From Thermotoga sp. (GTDB lineage: Bacteria > Thermotogota > Thermotogae > Mesoaciditogales > Mesoaciditogaceae), in assembly GCA_020722015.1 (NCBI GenBank), contig DYLQ01000006.1:1-64000 (forward strand): a DNA stretch of 64,000 nucleotides, given 5' to 3'. The notes beneath the pieces are model-generated. The model made no database searches and was not told where the DNA came from. It saw only the letters and a program-made list of their open reading frames with translations. Both the position numbers and the translations under genes were made by a program. Each line of letters starts with the position of its first letter. Within the stretch, counting starts at the first letter, position 1. Below are positions 51,883 through 61,251 of this stretch, in pieces.

Positions 51883-52875
51883 ATGAACTATAAAAATCTC
51901 GGTAAAACAGGACTTAAGGTATCGGAACTTTGCCTCGGAACGATGAATTTCGGAAATCCCACGGATGAAAAAACTGCTGTTCAAATCGTAGATAAGTTCG
52001 TAAACGAAGGAGGTAATTTCATAGATACGGCCAACGTTTACAATCACGGCACGTCCGAAGAAATTGTCGGTAAAGCTCTTAAAGGCAGAAGAGATTCAAT
52101 TGTGCTTGCCACAAAAGTACATGGAAAAATGGGACAAGGACCTAACGATGGTGGAAATGGGAAAAAGCACATACTCAAAGAGGTCGAAAACAGCCTTAGA
52201 AGGCTTCAAACGGATTACATAGATCTCTACTGGATTCACAGACCGGATCCGTCTGTGCCGATAGAAGAGACTTTGGAAGCTCTTGATTACCTTGTGCAAA
52301 AAGGTTACGTACGCTTTGTCGGAACTTCAACCTTTCCAGCCTGGCAAATAGTCGAGGCGCTTTGGATCAGCGACAAGAAAAACCTCGTTAAATTTTGTGC
52401 AGAGCAGCCTCCTTACAGCATAATAGAAAGGCAGATCGAAAACAGGGTACTTCCGATGTGCGAACATTTCGGCCTTGGAGTCGTTTCATGGAGTCCTTTG
52501 GCCGGAGGATGGCTTGCGGGAAGGTACAAAAGGGGAAAATCTGCCCCCACCGATAGCAGAGCGGCAAAACATCCAGAATGGAAAGACATGATAATTGAAG
52601 CTAAAAGTGCCGAACAACGTTTTGACATCGTAGAAGAGATAGAAAATTTTGCCGTAAAGTTGAACACTTCGATGGCCTCTCTTTCTCTTGCGTGGGTTAT
52701 GTCTAATCCCGTCATAACGGCACCGATAATAGGGCCGAAAACGATGGAACATTTGAACGACTACCTTAAGGCAATTGATTTAAAAGTACCCGAAGAATTC
52801 AAAAGAAGAATAGACGAGCTTATTCCACCGGGAACTTCCTTGTGGCAAAGCGAGAACACGTCTTTTGTGATATGA
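51883..52875 (+). CDS. Aldo-keto reductase (2)
   Basis: This 330-aa NADPH-dependent aldo-keto reductase lacks iron-sulfur sites. NLGKTGLKVSELCLGTMNFG, DTANVYNHGTSEEIVGKAL, LATKVHGKMGQGPNDGG and DLYWIHRPDPSVPIEETLEAL are typical of the YajO/YghZ-like group. The gene follows the first reductase after 11 nt with AAGGAGGTG upstream. Sequence similarity to gene (3) is high in the RPDPSVP region, so these are likely old duplicates. Confidence 0.9.
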   Translation: MNYKNLGKTGLKVSELCLGTMNFGNPTDEKTAVQIVDKFVNEGGNFIDTANVYNHGTSEEIVGKALKGRRDSIVLATKVHGKMGQGPNDGGNGKKHILKEVENSLRRLQTDYIDLYWIHRPDPSVPIEETLEALDYLVQKGYVRFVGTSTFPAWQIVEALWISDKKNLVKFCAEQPPYSIIERQIENRVLPMCEHFGLGVVSWSPLAGGWLAGRYKRGKSAPTDSRAAKHPEWKDMIIEAKSAEQRFDIVEEIENFAVKLNTSMASLSLAWVMSNPVITAPIIGPKTMEHLNDYLKAIDLKVPEEFKRRIDELIPPGTSLWQSENTSFVI

Positions 52876-52889
52876 AAGGAGTGATTAAC

Positions 52890-53855
52890 ATGGAATACAG
52901 AAAAGTGGGAAAATGGGGATTGAAAATAAGCGAACTCGGATTCGGCACATGGCTTACGTTCGGACCGCAACTTGACGTTGATGCGTCCAAAAAGATAATA
53001 AGAGACGCATTTAAGGAAGGTATAAATTTCTTCGATACGGCAGAGGCATATCAAGGCGGAATGGCAGAATACATATTAAGCCAAGCATTAAAGGAGTTCA
53101 AAAGAGAAGATCTTGTCGTATCGACGAAGATCTTCTGGGGTGGTCCCGGCCCGAATGATTTAGGCTTATCGAGGAAGCATTTGATAGAAGGGACACAAAA
53201 TTCTTTGAAGAGGCTTGAAATGGAGTATGTTGATCTTGTTTACTGTCACAGGCCGGATCCGTCTGTACCGATGGAAGAAACGGTGCTTGCGATGGATTAC
53301 ATCGTAAGAAGCGGAATGGCACTTTACTGGGGAACATCTGAATGGAGTGCTGAAGAATTGGAAGAGGCACATAAAGTGTGTAAGGAATGGAAATGCATCG
53401 AGCCGATAGTCGAGCAACCACAATACAACATGCTTAAAAGGGACAAAGTTGAACGCGAATATTTGCCGATATACGAAAAATACGGTATGGGATTGACGAT
53501 ATGGAGCCCTTTGAATTCGGGAATACTGACAGGGAAGTACAACAACGGCATTCCCGCCGGAAGCAGGTTTGATGTCTTCAAGGATAACGGTGGAATTAAA
53601 GGAAATGTAGACGAGGCTGGCGGACTTAACGAAAAAACACTTGAGAAGGTGAAAAAGTTGACGAAGATATCCGAGAGCCTCGGAGTTAAGATGTCACAAC
53701 TCGCAATTGCATGGGTGCTGAAAAATTCACATGTAAGCAGTGCGATATTGGGTGTAAGCAGAATCGAGCAACTTCACGAGAATTTGGAAGCAATCAAGGT
53801 CAAAGACAAACTTACACCGGATGTTATGAGAGAAATAGATACTATCTTAAGATGA
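52890..53855 (+). CDS. Aldo-keto reductase (3), KCNAB-like
   Basis: This 321-aa protein resembles the bacterial relatives of the voltage-gated potassium channel beta subunit: KVGKWGLKISELGFGTWLTFG, NFFDTAEAYQGGMAEYI, VSTKIFWGG, YCHRPDPSVPMEETV and WGTSEWSAEELEEA. No channel gene is nearby, so it should be a cytosolic reductase. The ATG at 52890 has AAAGGAG upstream; the longer track ORF overlaps the previous gene. Confidence 0.9.
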   Translation: MEYRKVGKWGLKISELGFGTWLTFGPQLDVDASKKIIRDAFKEGINFFDTAEAYQGGMAEYILSQALKEFKREDLVVSTKIFWGGPGPNDLGLSRKHLIEGTQNSLKRLEMEYVDLVYCHRPDPSVPMEETVLAMDYIVRSGMALYWGTSEWSAEELEEAHKVCKEWKCIEPIVEQPQYNMLKRDKVEREYLPIYEKYGMGLTIWSPLNSGILTGKYNNGIPAGSRFDVFKDNGGIKGNVDEAGGLNEKTLEKVKKLTKISESLGVKMSQLAIAWVLKNSHVSSAILGVSRIEQLHENLEAIKVKDKLTPDVMREIDTILR

Positions 53856-53862
53856 AGGTAAA

Positions 53863-54879
53863 ATGACGAAAAAAGGTCTTCCGAGAAAAAATCTAATCGC
53901 TTTGTTCACAGTTCTTGGAATTTTCAACATCGTGACATGGGGCTTCATGTTCAGAATTAACATCTTCGATCCGGCATTACTCGGCATAGGCGCACTCGCA
54001 TATTTCTTCGGGTTGCGCCATGCTTTTGATGCAGATCACATAGCCGCGATAGATAATGTCACGAGGAAATTGAGACAGGAGGATAAAAAGCCCGTTGGGG
54101 TTGGCTTCTTCTTTTCGCTCGGTCATTCCACAGTCGTCATATTGCTTTCCTTGGCGCTTGTATTTGCCGTAAGAGACGTAAAAGGTCAGATGGGATTTTT
54201 GCAACAATGGGGAGGTCTATTCGGCACCGTTGTATCGGCAAGCTTTCTTACGATCATAGGCCTTATGAATTACGTGATTTTCAGACGACTCAGACACATC
54301 TTCGTCGAAAACAAGGTAAAATCGCAAAGTTCAGCGGATGTGAACAAGGGAATAGAAGAGTTGCTCAACAAACGCGGTTTTTTCTCGAACATTTTCAAAT
54401 TTCTATTTAAGCATATAGATAAAAGTTGGAAGATGTACCTGATTGGTTTTCTCTTCGGGCTCGGCTTTGACACCGCAACCGAAGTGGCAATCCTCGGGAT
54501 CTCCGCGACGATGGCCCAAAACGGAAAAATGCCGATATGGGAGATAATGATCTTTCCCTTGCTCTTCACAGCGGGAATGAGCCTTATGGATTCTTTGGAC
54601 GGAGTTGCGATGTTGAAGGCCTACGATTGGGCTATGGTAGATGGAATGAGAAAACTCTTCTTCAACATGACCATTACCGGAATGTCAGTACTTGTCGCAC
54701 TTGTCATAGGAATTGTGGAATGGATCCAAGTTATGAGTTTAGAGTTGAAGCTGACGGGTGCTTTTTGGAGTGGCATTGAAAATCTTGATTTCGGAATGTT
54801 AGGCATATTCATAGTCATATTGATGATCTCAACATGGATTATTGCCTACGTGTATTACAAAAAAGTCTTTGAAGCATAG
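53863..54879 (+). CDS. Nickel/cobalt transporter, NiCoT family
   Basis: This 338-aa inner-membrane permease has about eight membrane segments and the family signature RHAFDADHIAAIDNVTRK in the second helix, plus LGHSTVV and LGFDTATEVAILG. NiCoT proteins take up Ni2+ or Co2+ at high affinity; sequence alone does not tell which. It lies between reductase genes (7 and 9 nt spacing). Three cobalamin-type proteins in this window make cobalt a reasonable guess. Confidence 0.93.
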   Translation: MTKKGLPRKNLIALFTVLGIFNIVTWGFMFRINIFDPALLGIGALAYFFGLRHAFDADHIAAIDNVTRKLRQEDKKPVGVGFFFSLGHSTVVILLSLALVFAVRDVKGQMGFLQQWGGLFGTVVSASFLTIIGLMNYVIFRRLRHIFVENKVKSQSSADVNKGIEELLNKRGFFSNIFKFLFKHIDKSWKMYLIGFLFGLGFDTATEVAILGISATMAQNGKMPIWEIMIFPLLFTAGMSLMDSLDGVAMLKAYDWAMVDGMRKLFFNMTITGMSVLVALVIGIVEWIQVMSLELKLTGAFWSGIENLDFGMLGIFIVILMISTWIIAYVYYKKVFEA

Positions 54880-54888
54880 GAGGTAAAG

Positions 54889-56022
54889 ATGCTTTACAGA
54901 AAATTTGGTCGGAAGGATATAAAAGTTTCAGAACTTGGTTTTGGTTGCATGAGGTTACCTGTATTGAATGATGATTACGGGCAGATAAACGAGAATGAAT
55001 CGATCAAGATGGTAAGGTATGCGATAGATAACGGTGTGAATTACGTAGACACGGCATATCCTTATCATAAGGGTATGAGCGAATTGCTCGTCGGAAAGGC
55101 TTTGAAAGACGGATACAGAGAAAAAGTTTATCTTGCAACGAAATCCCCAGTGTGGCTTATGAACGAAAGAAAGGATTTCGATAAATATCTCGCTGAACAA
55201 CTTGAAAAACTTCAAACGGATCACATAGACATGTATTTACTGCATGCCCTTGGAAAAGACAGATGGCAGAAGATAAAAACTCTTGGTGTTTTTGACTTCA
55301 TAGAAAAGGCAAAAGCAGACGGTAGGATAAGGAACATAGGGTTTTCTTTTCACGATGAGTTCAAAGTTTTCAAGGACATAGTCGATAGTTACAATTGGGA
55401 CTTTTGCCAGATACAATTTAACTATTTGGACGAGCATTTTCAAGCAGGCCTCGGAGGTTTGAAATATGCCTCGAGCAAAGGTATGGCAGTGATCGTCATG
55501 GAACCAATAAAGGGTGGCAAATTGGCTGGCAAATTGCCAAAGGAGGCCGTTGAAATTCTCAAAGATGCCAATCCTAAAATAACGCCTGCAGAATGGGCAT
55601 TAAGATGGGTTTGGAATCATCCGGAAGTGTCACTCTTGCTAAGCGGCATGAGCAACATGGATCAGGTAGTTGAAAATGTAAGAGTTGCAAATATCAAGCC
55701 AAACTCTTTAACATCAGACGAAATGAATTCCATAAAAGAGGTAAAACATGTCTTTGAGCAAAGGCTAAAGGTCGATTGCACGGCTTGCAATTATTGCATG
55801 CCATGTCCGAACGGAGTTCATATTCCCGATGTTTTCAGACTTTACAACGATGCATCCCTTTTCGATGAATTCGATAATTCAAAAAGAGAATACAAAAATT
55901 TCATTTCGGGAAAATTTGACGCATCTCAATGTATAGAATGCGGAGATTGCGAAAAAGTGTGCCCACAGCATCTTCCGATAAGAAGACTTTTAAAAGAGGC
56001 TGATTCGGCCTTGAGGGAATAA
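54889..56022 (+). CDS. Aldo-keto reductase with C-terminal 4Fe-4S domain (4)
   Basis: This 377-aa protein has the same plan as gene (1): the reductase barrel (KFGRKDIKVSELGFGCMRLP, VDTAYPYHKGMSE, LATKSPVW, DMYLLHALG) followed by CTACNYCMPCPNGVHIP and CIECGDCEKVCPQHLP. The barrel is closer to the Fe-S aldo-keto reductase group of anaerobes than to genes (2) and (3). AGGAGGT precedes the ATG. The radical SAM gene begins 3 nt after its stop. Confidence 0.88.
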   Translation: MLYRKFGRKDIKVSELGFGCMRLPVLNDDYGQINENESIKMVRYAIDNGVNYVDTAYPYHKGMSELLVGKALKDGYREKVYLATKSPVWLMNERKDFDKYLAEQLEKLQTDHIDMYLLHALGKDRWQKIKTLGVFDFIEKAKADGRIRNIGFSFHDEFKVFKDIVDSYNWDFCQIQFNYLDEHFQAGLGGLKYASSKGMAVIVMEPIKGGKLAGKLPKEAVEILKDANPKITPAEWALRWVWNHPEVSLLLSGMSNMDQVVENVRVANIKPNSLTSDEMNSIKEVKHVFEQRLKVDCTACNYCMPCPNGVHIPDVFRLYNDASLFDEFDNSKREYKNFISGKFDASQCIECGDCEKVCPQHLPIRRLLKEADSALRE

Positions 56023-56025
56023 TTC

Positions 56026-57654
56026 ATGAAAGTTCTTATTATCGACGGGTACGTTGATGAACCTGCACACTTTGGTGTGCCACCTTATATTTCCGCTTAT
56101 CCGCGATACATAGCCGGTCTTGTCAATATGACCGACCATGATTTTTTTTACGACACGATAGACGGCGTAAGACAGCATGGCTTGGAAGACGCTGATATGC
56201 TGATCGTCATAGGCGGCGTTACCGTTCCGGGAAACTATGTCGGGGGCATACCGATGACAACGGAAGAAGCCAAAGAGATATCGAAAAAATTCTTTGGATC
56301 CCGAAAGATGATAATAGGTTCCATGGCACAATACGAGGTTAAGAGATCGGGTGGGGTTGTTGCAAATTTGAAAGCATTTGAAGGATACGATTTCGCGCTG
56401 TGGAACGATTACGAACGAAAACTTTACGAAATTCTCACGGGGAAAGCATGGAATAAAGGCAGATATTCTCTCGTTAAAATCGCCTCCATCGAAGGCGCTT
56501 CGATTGTCAAACAACATCCAAATTTTCCTGATTTGATGTGTGAAATAGAACTTGGAATGGGTTGCGAGAAAGAAATAAAGTGCTCATTCTGCACCGAATC
56601 AATATGGGGCAAAGCAATTTCAAGACCCATTGACGATGTGATAGAAGAAATCAGTGCGCTTTACAAATCCGGATGCAGGCATTTCAGACTCGGAAGGATC
56701 TCGAATATATTTGCCTACATGGGTGATAAATATCCCGATCCAAATGCGATAAACGCACTCTACACCGGTATAAGATCCATTGCACCGGATCTGATAACGC
56801 TTCATACCGATAATGCCAACCCCGGATATATCTATTCTCATATGAAGGAATCTGAGAAAATAGTCAGCATTATATCCGCTTACAACACGCCCGGCGATGT
56901 GTTGTCTATGGGCATAGAATCTTTCGATCCCAAAGTTATATCGATGAACAATTTGAAGATCGGAAAAGATCAAGCCTTTGACGTTATAAAGATGGTAAAT
57001 GATGTTGGTGGAAGTCGTGTGGAAGGAATACCCAAGTTGCTTCCAGGTATAAATCTTTTATATGGCCTTGTCGGAGAGACAAAAGAAACTTATAGAATAA
57101 ACTTCGAAGCTTTGATGAAAATTTTTAATGCCAATTTGATGGTCAGACGTGTTAATATAAGAAAGGTTATGGTCTTTCCGCAAACGCCACTTTTTGAGAA
57201 ATTAAATGGAAAGGCTCTGAAAATTGATGAATTCATGTACAAACACCATAAATTCATCGTAAGAAAGGAATTCGATCATGAGATGTTGAAAAGAGTTTTC
57301 CCATCGGGAAGTATTTTCAGAGATGTCATAATCGAGTATCACGACGGAAAGATTTCTTACGGGAGAAAAATGGGAACTTACGCAATGCTTATCGGCATAC
57401 CCAAAATTTTAGACCTTAGATCTCACGTGGATTGCGTTGTAGTTGATCACGGTCAAAGATCCCTTACGGCACTTCCAATTCCTTTAAAAATAAACATCGA
57501 AGGGTATGACGTGTTAAAATGGATTCCGTGTATCGGAGACAGGGCGTCGGTTGTGATATTGAAAAGACCGTTTGATTCGATGCAAGATTTTGTACGAAAG
57601 ACAAATTTGAAATTTCCGGACTGGATGAGTGGGATGGTGAGATTTGAAAGATAA
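56026..57654 (+). CDS. Radical SAM protein with CX5CX2C motif
   Basis: This 542-aa protein has a B12-binding-like N-terminal Rossmann domain (MKVLIIDGYVDEPAHFGVPPYISAYPRYIAG, DMLIVIGGVTVPGNYVGG). The radical SAM barrel has its cluster cysteines spaced C-x5-C-x2-C (GCEKEIKCSFC) instead of CX3CX2C, and the C-terminus ends FPDWMSGMVRFER. This resembles an archaeal-type B12/radical SAM family (MJ_0865-like), from memory. The reaction is unknown. It closes the reductase series and overlaps dxr by 11 nt. Confidence 0.8.
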   Translation: MKVLIIDGYVDEPAHFGVPPYISAYPRYIAGLVNMTDHDFFYDTIDGVRQHGLEDADMLIVIGGVTVPGNYVGGIPMTTEEAKEISKKFFGSRKMIIGSMAQYEVKRSGGVVANLKAFEGYDFALWNDYERKLYEILTGKAWNKGRYSLVKIASIEGASIVKQHPNFPDLMCEIELGMGCEKEIKCSFCTESIWGKAISRPIDDVIEEISALYKSGCRHFRLGRISNIFAYMGDKYPDPNAINALYTGIRSIAPDLITLHTDNANPGYIYSHMKESEKIVSIISAYNTPGDVLSMGIESFDPKVISMNNLKIGKDQAFDVIKMVNDVGGSRVEGIPKLLPGINLLYGLVGETKETYRINFEALMKIFNANLMVRRVNIRKVMVFPQTPLFEKLNGKALKIDEFMYKHHKFIVRKEFDHEMLKRVFPSGSIFRDVIIEYHDGKISYGRKMGTYAMLIGIPKILDLRSHVDCVVVDHGQRSLTALPIPLKINIEGYDVLKWIPCIGDRASVVILKRPFDSMQDFVRKTNLKFPDWMSGMVRFER

Positions 57655-58753
57655 AAGAGTCGTAATTCTTGGTGCAACAGGCACGATAGGACGTATGTCA
57701 GTTAATGTTTTAACGAGACTTGATCAATTCGAAGTCGTTGGCCTTGCCGCAGGTAAAGATGTCAAAACGCTGCTTGAAATCAAATCCAAATTTCCGCTTG
57801 CCAAGACGGCACTGACCAATATTTCGTCTGAAGATGTTGGCTTTTGTGGCCAAGATGCCGTTGAAAATTTACTTTCATCGACTGATCCTGATATCGTTAT
57901 CGTTGGTGTTTCTGGATTCATCGGCTTAAAATACGCATTACTGTCCGCAAAATATTCGAAAAGGCTTTGCCTTGCAAACAAAGAATCGGTGGTGACGGGC
58001 GGGAAATTTTTCATCGATTCTGTCAAAGCAAGTGGTTGTGAGATAATACCGGTTGACAGTGAACATAATGCTATATTTCAGTTGATGAAATCAGAAAAAT
58101 CTGAAATATCTTTTGTGTATTTGACAGCGTCCGGAGGAGCCATAAGGGATATTCCAACAGACGATCTCAAAGATGTAACACCGGATAGGGTCTTAAAGCA
58201 TCCTGTCTGGAATATGGGTGCTCGTATAACGATAGACTCTTCCACCATGTTCAACAAGGGTCTTGAAGTTATGGAGGCTCATTTTCTTTTCAATTTGGAT
58301 CCAAAGAAAATTCGTGTTTTAATTCATCCACAGGGGAAAATTCATGGTATGATTTATTTAAAAGATAACACCGTCAAGGCTTTGATGTCGAATGCTGATA
58401 TGCGCATTCCCATAACTTATGCGCTTTGCTATCCAGAAAGAACGGCACTTTTCGAAGAATTCGATCCAGCCGGCACTTTTAGCCTTTTTGAACCAGACCC
58501 TAAAAGGTATCCGGCTCTTGATCTTGCTTACAGATGTTTGAAATTAGGAGATGGATCGAGAATAGCGTACAACGCAGCAGATGAAGTGGCAGTCCAGGCT
58601 TTTCTTGAAGGTAAAATAAGGTTCACACAAATATACGATATCGTGGAAAAAGTTATAGAAAAAGGATGGCCCAAAGATGTGAAAGATTACGATTCAATAG
58701 AACAGGTGGATAGAGAGGGGAGAATCATTGCCATGGAGATGTTAGACAGATGA
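57644..58753 (+). CDS. dxr: 1-deoxy-D-xylulose 5-phosphate reductoisomerase
   Basis: Dxr makes MEP from DXP with NADPH in isoprenoid synthesis. This 369-aa protein has GATGTIGRMSVNVL, LANKESVVTGG, PVDSEHNAIFQ (metal site), LTASGGAIRD and MGARITIDSSTMFNKGLEVMEAHFLF. The TTG start lies inside the end of the radical SAM gene and no promoter is seen between them. rseP overlaps by 4 nt, a common dxr-rseP order. Confidence 0.95.
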   Translation: MKDKRVVILGATGTIGRMSVNVLTRLDQFEVVGLAAGKDVKTLLEIKSKFPLAKTALTNISSEDVGFCGQDAVENLLSSTDPDIVIVGVSGFIGLKYALLSAKYSKRLCLANKESVVTGGKFFIDSVKASGCEIIPVDSEHNAIFQLMKSEKSEISFVYLTASGGAIRDIPTDDLKDVTPDRVLKHPVWNMGARITIDSSTMFNKGLEVMEAHFLFNLDPKKIRVLIHPQGKIHGMIYLKDNTVKALMSNADMRIPITYALCYPERTALFEEFDPAGTFSLFEPDPKRYPALDLAYRCLKLGDGSRIAYNAADEVAVQAFLEGKIRFTQIYDIVEKVIEKGWPKDVKDYDSIEQVDREGRIIAMEMLDR

Positions 58754-60243
58754 TCTTGAGTATAATATACTTCATCATCATTTTAATAGGAATAGTACTT
58801 GTTCACGAATTCGGACATTTCATCTTTGCTAAACTTTTCAAAGTCTACGTTCTTGAGTTTGCCTTTGGTTTTGGCCCTAAACTTTTTTCTTTTAAGGGGA
58901 AAGAAACGGAATACCGATTCAATGCCATACCTCTCGGAGGGTACGTGAGAATGGCAGGAGAGGATCCGAATGTCGAAAATATAAATGGGGTACCAAAGGA
59001 AAGAATGCTTTATTCAAATGCGGCTTGGAAACGTTTGATAATAGTCGCAGCAGGCCCAATTTTCAGCATTCTGGCAGCTTACGTTCTGATGATCTTCGTC
59101 TCAATCATCTGGGGATTCCCACAGGCACTTGTAGATTGGGTCGTACCCGATTCTCCAGCAGCCGTTGCCGGTTTGCAACCGGGAGACAGAATAATATCCG
59201 TCAATGGTAACGTCATATTAAATCCGAATGAAACTGTAACGTTCATAAAAGGTCAGAAAGCAGTCAACGTTGTCTACATCAAAAATGGTAAAAGATACAA
59301 AACGTCAATGGTACCTCAAGAATTAGGCCCTCAATATTTCATGGTACTTAATGGAAATGTTTCGACCAATACGACTTTGAAAAAAGTTGGCACAATTCCA
59401 TTCAATCCCCAGAATCAAATGATAAATGGATCACTTCTTACGTTCTCAAATGGCGCAACTGCTGTGCTTGTTAACTATCAATCGATACAAAAATCAAAAC
59501 TTGTGGGGATCTACATGCAGTCGATGTCAAATGAAATAGCCGCGGTAAATCAATCTGTAAAGCTAAAACCGGGAGATAAGATTTTATCAATAGATGGGAT
59601 AAGCGCAAATGGGTCTTTGAATTTACAAAATGCCATAGAAGTTGGTGAATACGCGACAGGAACAGGCAGTTTTGCGATTCTCAATGGTGATAAGGTGATC
59701 AACGTTTACAAATATGAAGCGCCTTCAAATGGCGTCAGCATCCTTTACGAAAGGAATGGGAAAATAGAGTCTTTGGTTTTAACGCACGATGAATTCAACA
59801 CTTTTATAAATTCTCTCGAACTTTTCCCATCTTACAGTAACTGGTACCCAGGTCCGATTGATGCAATTGGGTATGGCATCGTTTACACGAATAGGATCTT
59901 CACGAGCATGATAACATTCCTTGGAGGACTTTTCACCGTCAAAAACCCGTTAAACCAATTTACAGGTCCCGTTGGACTTGTCAAAATCGTCGGTCAGGCA
60001 TCTGCTCAGGGTCTTCAAACTATACTTACACTCATAGCCTTGATAACTTTAAACCTTGGGATAATAAATCTAATACCTTTTCCTGCTCTTGACGGAAGTC
60101 ATATCGTTTTTTCACTCATAGAAATTATAACGAGAAAAAGGGTTAACCCACAGATCATAGGCTACCTTAGCATGATAGGTTTTATCATACTTATGGGCTT
60201 TTTCTTTTACATAACATATCTTGATCTGGTAAGATTTTACTGA
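58750..60243 (+). CDS. rseP: Site-2 membrane protease RseP
   Basis: This zinc protease cuts membrane proteins such as anti-sigma factors or signal peptide remnants. The 497-aa protein has HEFGHF (His19, Glu20, His23) in the first membrane helix, two PDZ-like domains (PDSPAAVAGLQPGDRIISVNG and LKPGDKILSIDG), and LIPFPALDGSHI with the third ligand near the end. It is the last gene of the run that began with lacI. No terminator is seen after it. Confidence 0.93.
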   Translation: MILSIIYFIIILIGIVLVHEFGHFIFAKLFKVYVLEFAFGFGPKLFSFKGKETEYRFNAIPLGGYVRMAGEDPNVENINGVPKERMLYSNAAWKRLIIVAAGPIFSILAAYVLMIFVSIIWGFPQALVDWVVPDSPAAVAGLQPGDRIISVNGNVILNPNETVTFIKGQKAVNVVYIKNGKRYKTSMVPQELGPQYFMVLNGNVSTNTTLKKVGTIPFNPQNQMINGSLLTFSNGATAVLVNYQSIQKSKLVGIYMQSMSNEIAAVNQSVKLKPGDKILSIDGISANGSLNLQNAIEVGEYATGTGSFAILNGDKVINVYKYEAPSNGVSILYERNGKIESLVLTHDEFNTFINSLELFPSYSNWYPGPIDAIGYGIVYTNRIFTSMITFLGGLFTVKNPLNQFTGPVGLVKIVGQASAQGLQTILTLIALITLNLGIINLIPFPALDGSHIVFSLIEIITRKRVNPQIIGYLSMIGFIILMGFFFYITYLDLVRFY

Positions 60244-60254
60244 CTAAATTTCAT

Positions 60255-60371
60255 TAAATCTTTTTCAAAGTTTTCATTTCCGATTCGATCATGAGTCCCT
60301 TTATTCCATCACTTTATCATGAGATATTTTTAATGTTATACTAAATTAACTTTAAAAAGTCATTTTTGACG
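60255..60371. repeat. Dispersed repeat, copy 3, and shared 15-mer
   Basis: TATACTAAATTAACTTTAAAAAGTC followed by ATTTTTGACG (60337-60371) resembles the repeats at 23.1 and 49.6 kb. TAAATCTTTTTCAAA at 60255-60269 is identical to 49512-49526. Its last bases supply the -35 of the next promoter. Confidence 0.55.
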
Positions 60372-60393
60372 TGATGTAAGCCCTTTATATCAT
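60366..60393 (+). promoter_or_regulatory. Possible promoter of the molybdenum hydroxylase genes
   Basis: TTGACG and TATCAT are separated by 16 bp, and the -35 lies within the repeat copy. It precedes the FAD subunit gene by 52 bases. Confidence 0.45.
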
Positions 60394-60445
60394 CTACAAG
60401 AAATCGTTCTTTGTCAAATTCATTAGAAAGAGGGGAGGAAAGATC

Positions 60446-61249
60446 TTGCTCAACGTTAAAGCATATCTTAAACCGGATACCGTTCAATCTGCTTACGAGA
60501 TGGGACAAATACCAGGTTCTCTTTACGTAAGCGGTGGACTTATGGTTGCACAGCTGAAAATTTCAAATGTTGAAAGAATTGTCGATTTGAAAAGTGTCGG
60601 ATTAACTCATATCGAAGATCACAGCGATGTGTTCAAAATCGGTGCCAATGTTAAAATATCCGATCTGATTTCAAATCCATATCTTGCAAATTTAAATGGC
60701 GATCTACTTAAAAACTCGATCAAAGAAATAGGAAGCACTCAAATAAGAAATATGGCAACTTTGGGCGGGTCAATAGCCTTTAAACTCGGATGGTCTGATA
60801 TCATAACGATCTTCATGATATTAGACTCCAACCTTGAGATCTACGATGGAGAATTCTCTAAAATTTCTCTGCAAGAATATGTAAAAAAAAGCCCAAAGGG
60901 TGTGATAATCACCGAAATAGAAGTACCAAAATCAGGAGGGATAGCCGTTTTTGAAAAATTTGCGAAATCCAACTTCGATATAGCAACGCTTAATTTGGGA
61001 CTCAAGGTTGTCTTGGATGGACAGATCGTTAAAGATGCATGTGTTGTAGTTGGTTCAAGGCCAATGGTTTCACAAAGAATAAAAGAAGTCGAGGAATTTT
61101 TGATTGGGAAGCAATTGAATGGCATTACCAAGGATGCATGTGATCTGATGGAACGCGTTGTCCAAGTTGGATCAGACATAAGGGCAAGTGCAGAATACAG
61201 AAAAGCACTTTCGAGATTTTTGCTTGATAAAGCTCTGAGGAGGGTCTAA
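60446..61249 (+). CDS. Molybdenum hydroxylase FAD subunit (XdhB/CutM type)
   Basis: This 267-aa subunit carries FAD and passes electrons in xanthine-dehydrogenase-family enzymes. LYVSGGLMVAQLKISNVERIVDLKSVG corresponds to the first FAD-binding loop, although it deviates from the common AGGTDL form. GSTQIRNMATLGGSIAF is the second motif, and the C-terminal CO-dehydrogenase flavoprotein domain ends ASAEYRKALSRFLLDKALRR. Start at TTG after GGGGAGGAAAG. The Fe-S subunit gene follows after 2 nt. Confidence 0.88.
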   Translation: MLNVKAYLKPDTVQSAYEMGQIPGSLYVSGGLMVAQLKISNVERIVDLKSVGLTHIEDHSDVFKIGANVKISDLISNPYLANLNGDLLKNSIKEIGSTQIRNMATLGGSIAFKLGWSDIITIFMILDSNLEIYDGEFSKISLQEYVKKSPKGVIITEIEVPKSGGIAVFEKFAKSNFDIATLNLGLKVVLDGQIVKDACVVVGSRPMVSQRIKEVEEFLIGKQLNGITKDACDLMERVVQVGSDIRASAEYRKALSRFLLDKALRRV

Positions 61250-61251
61250 CC

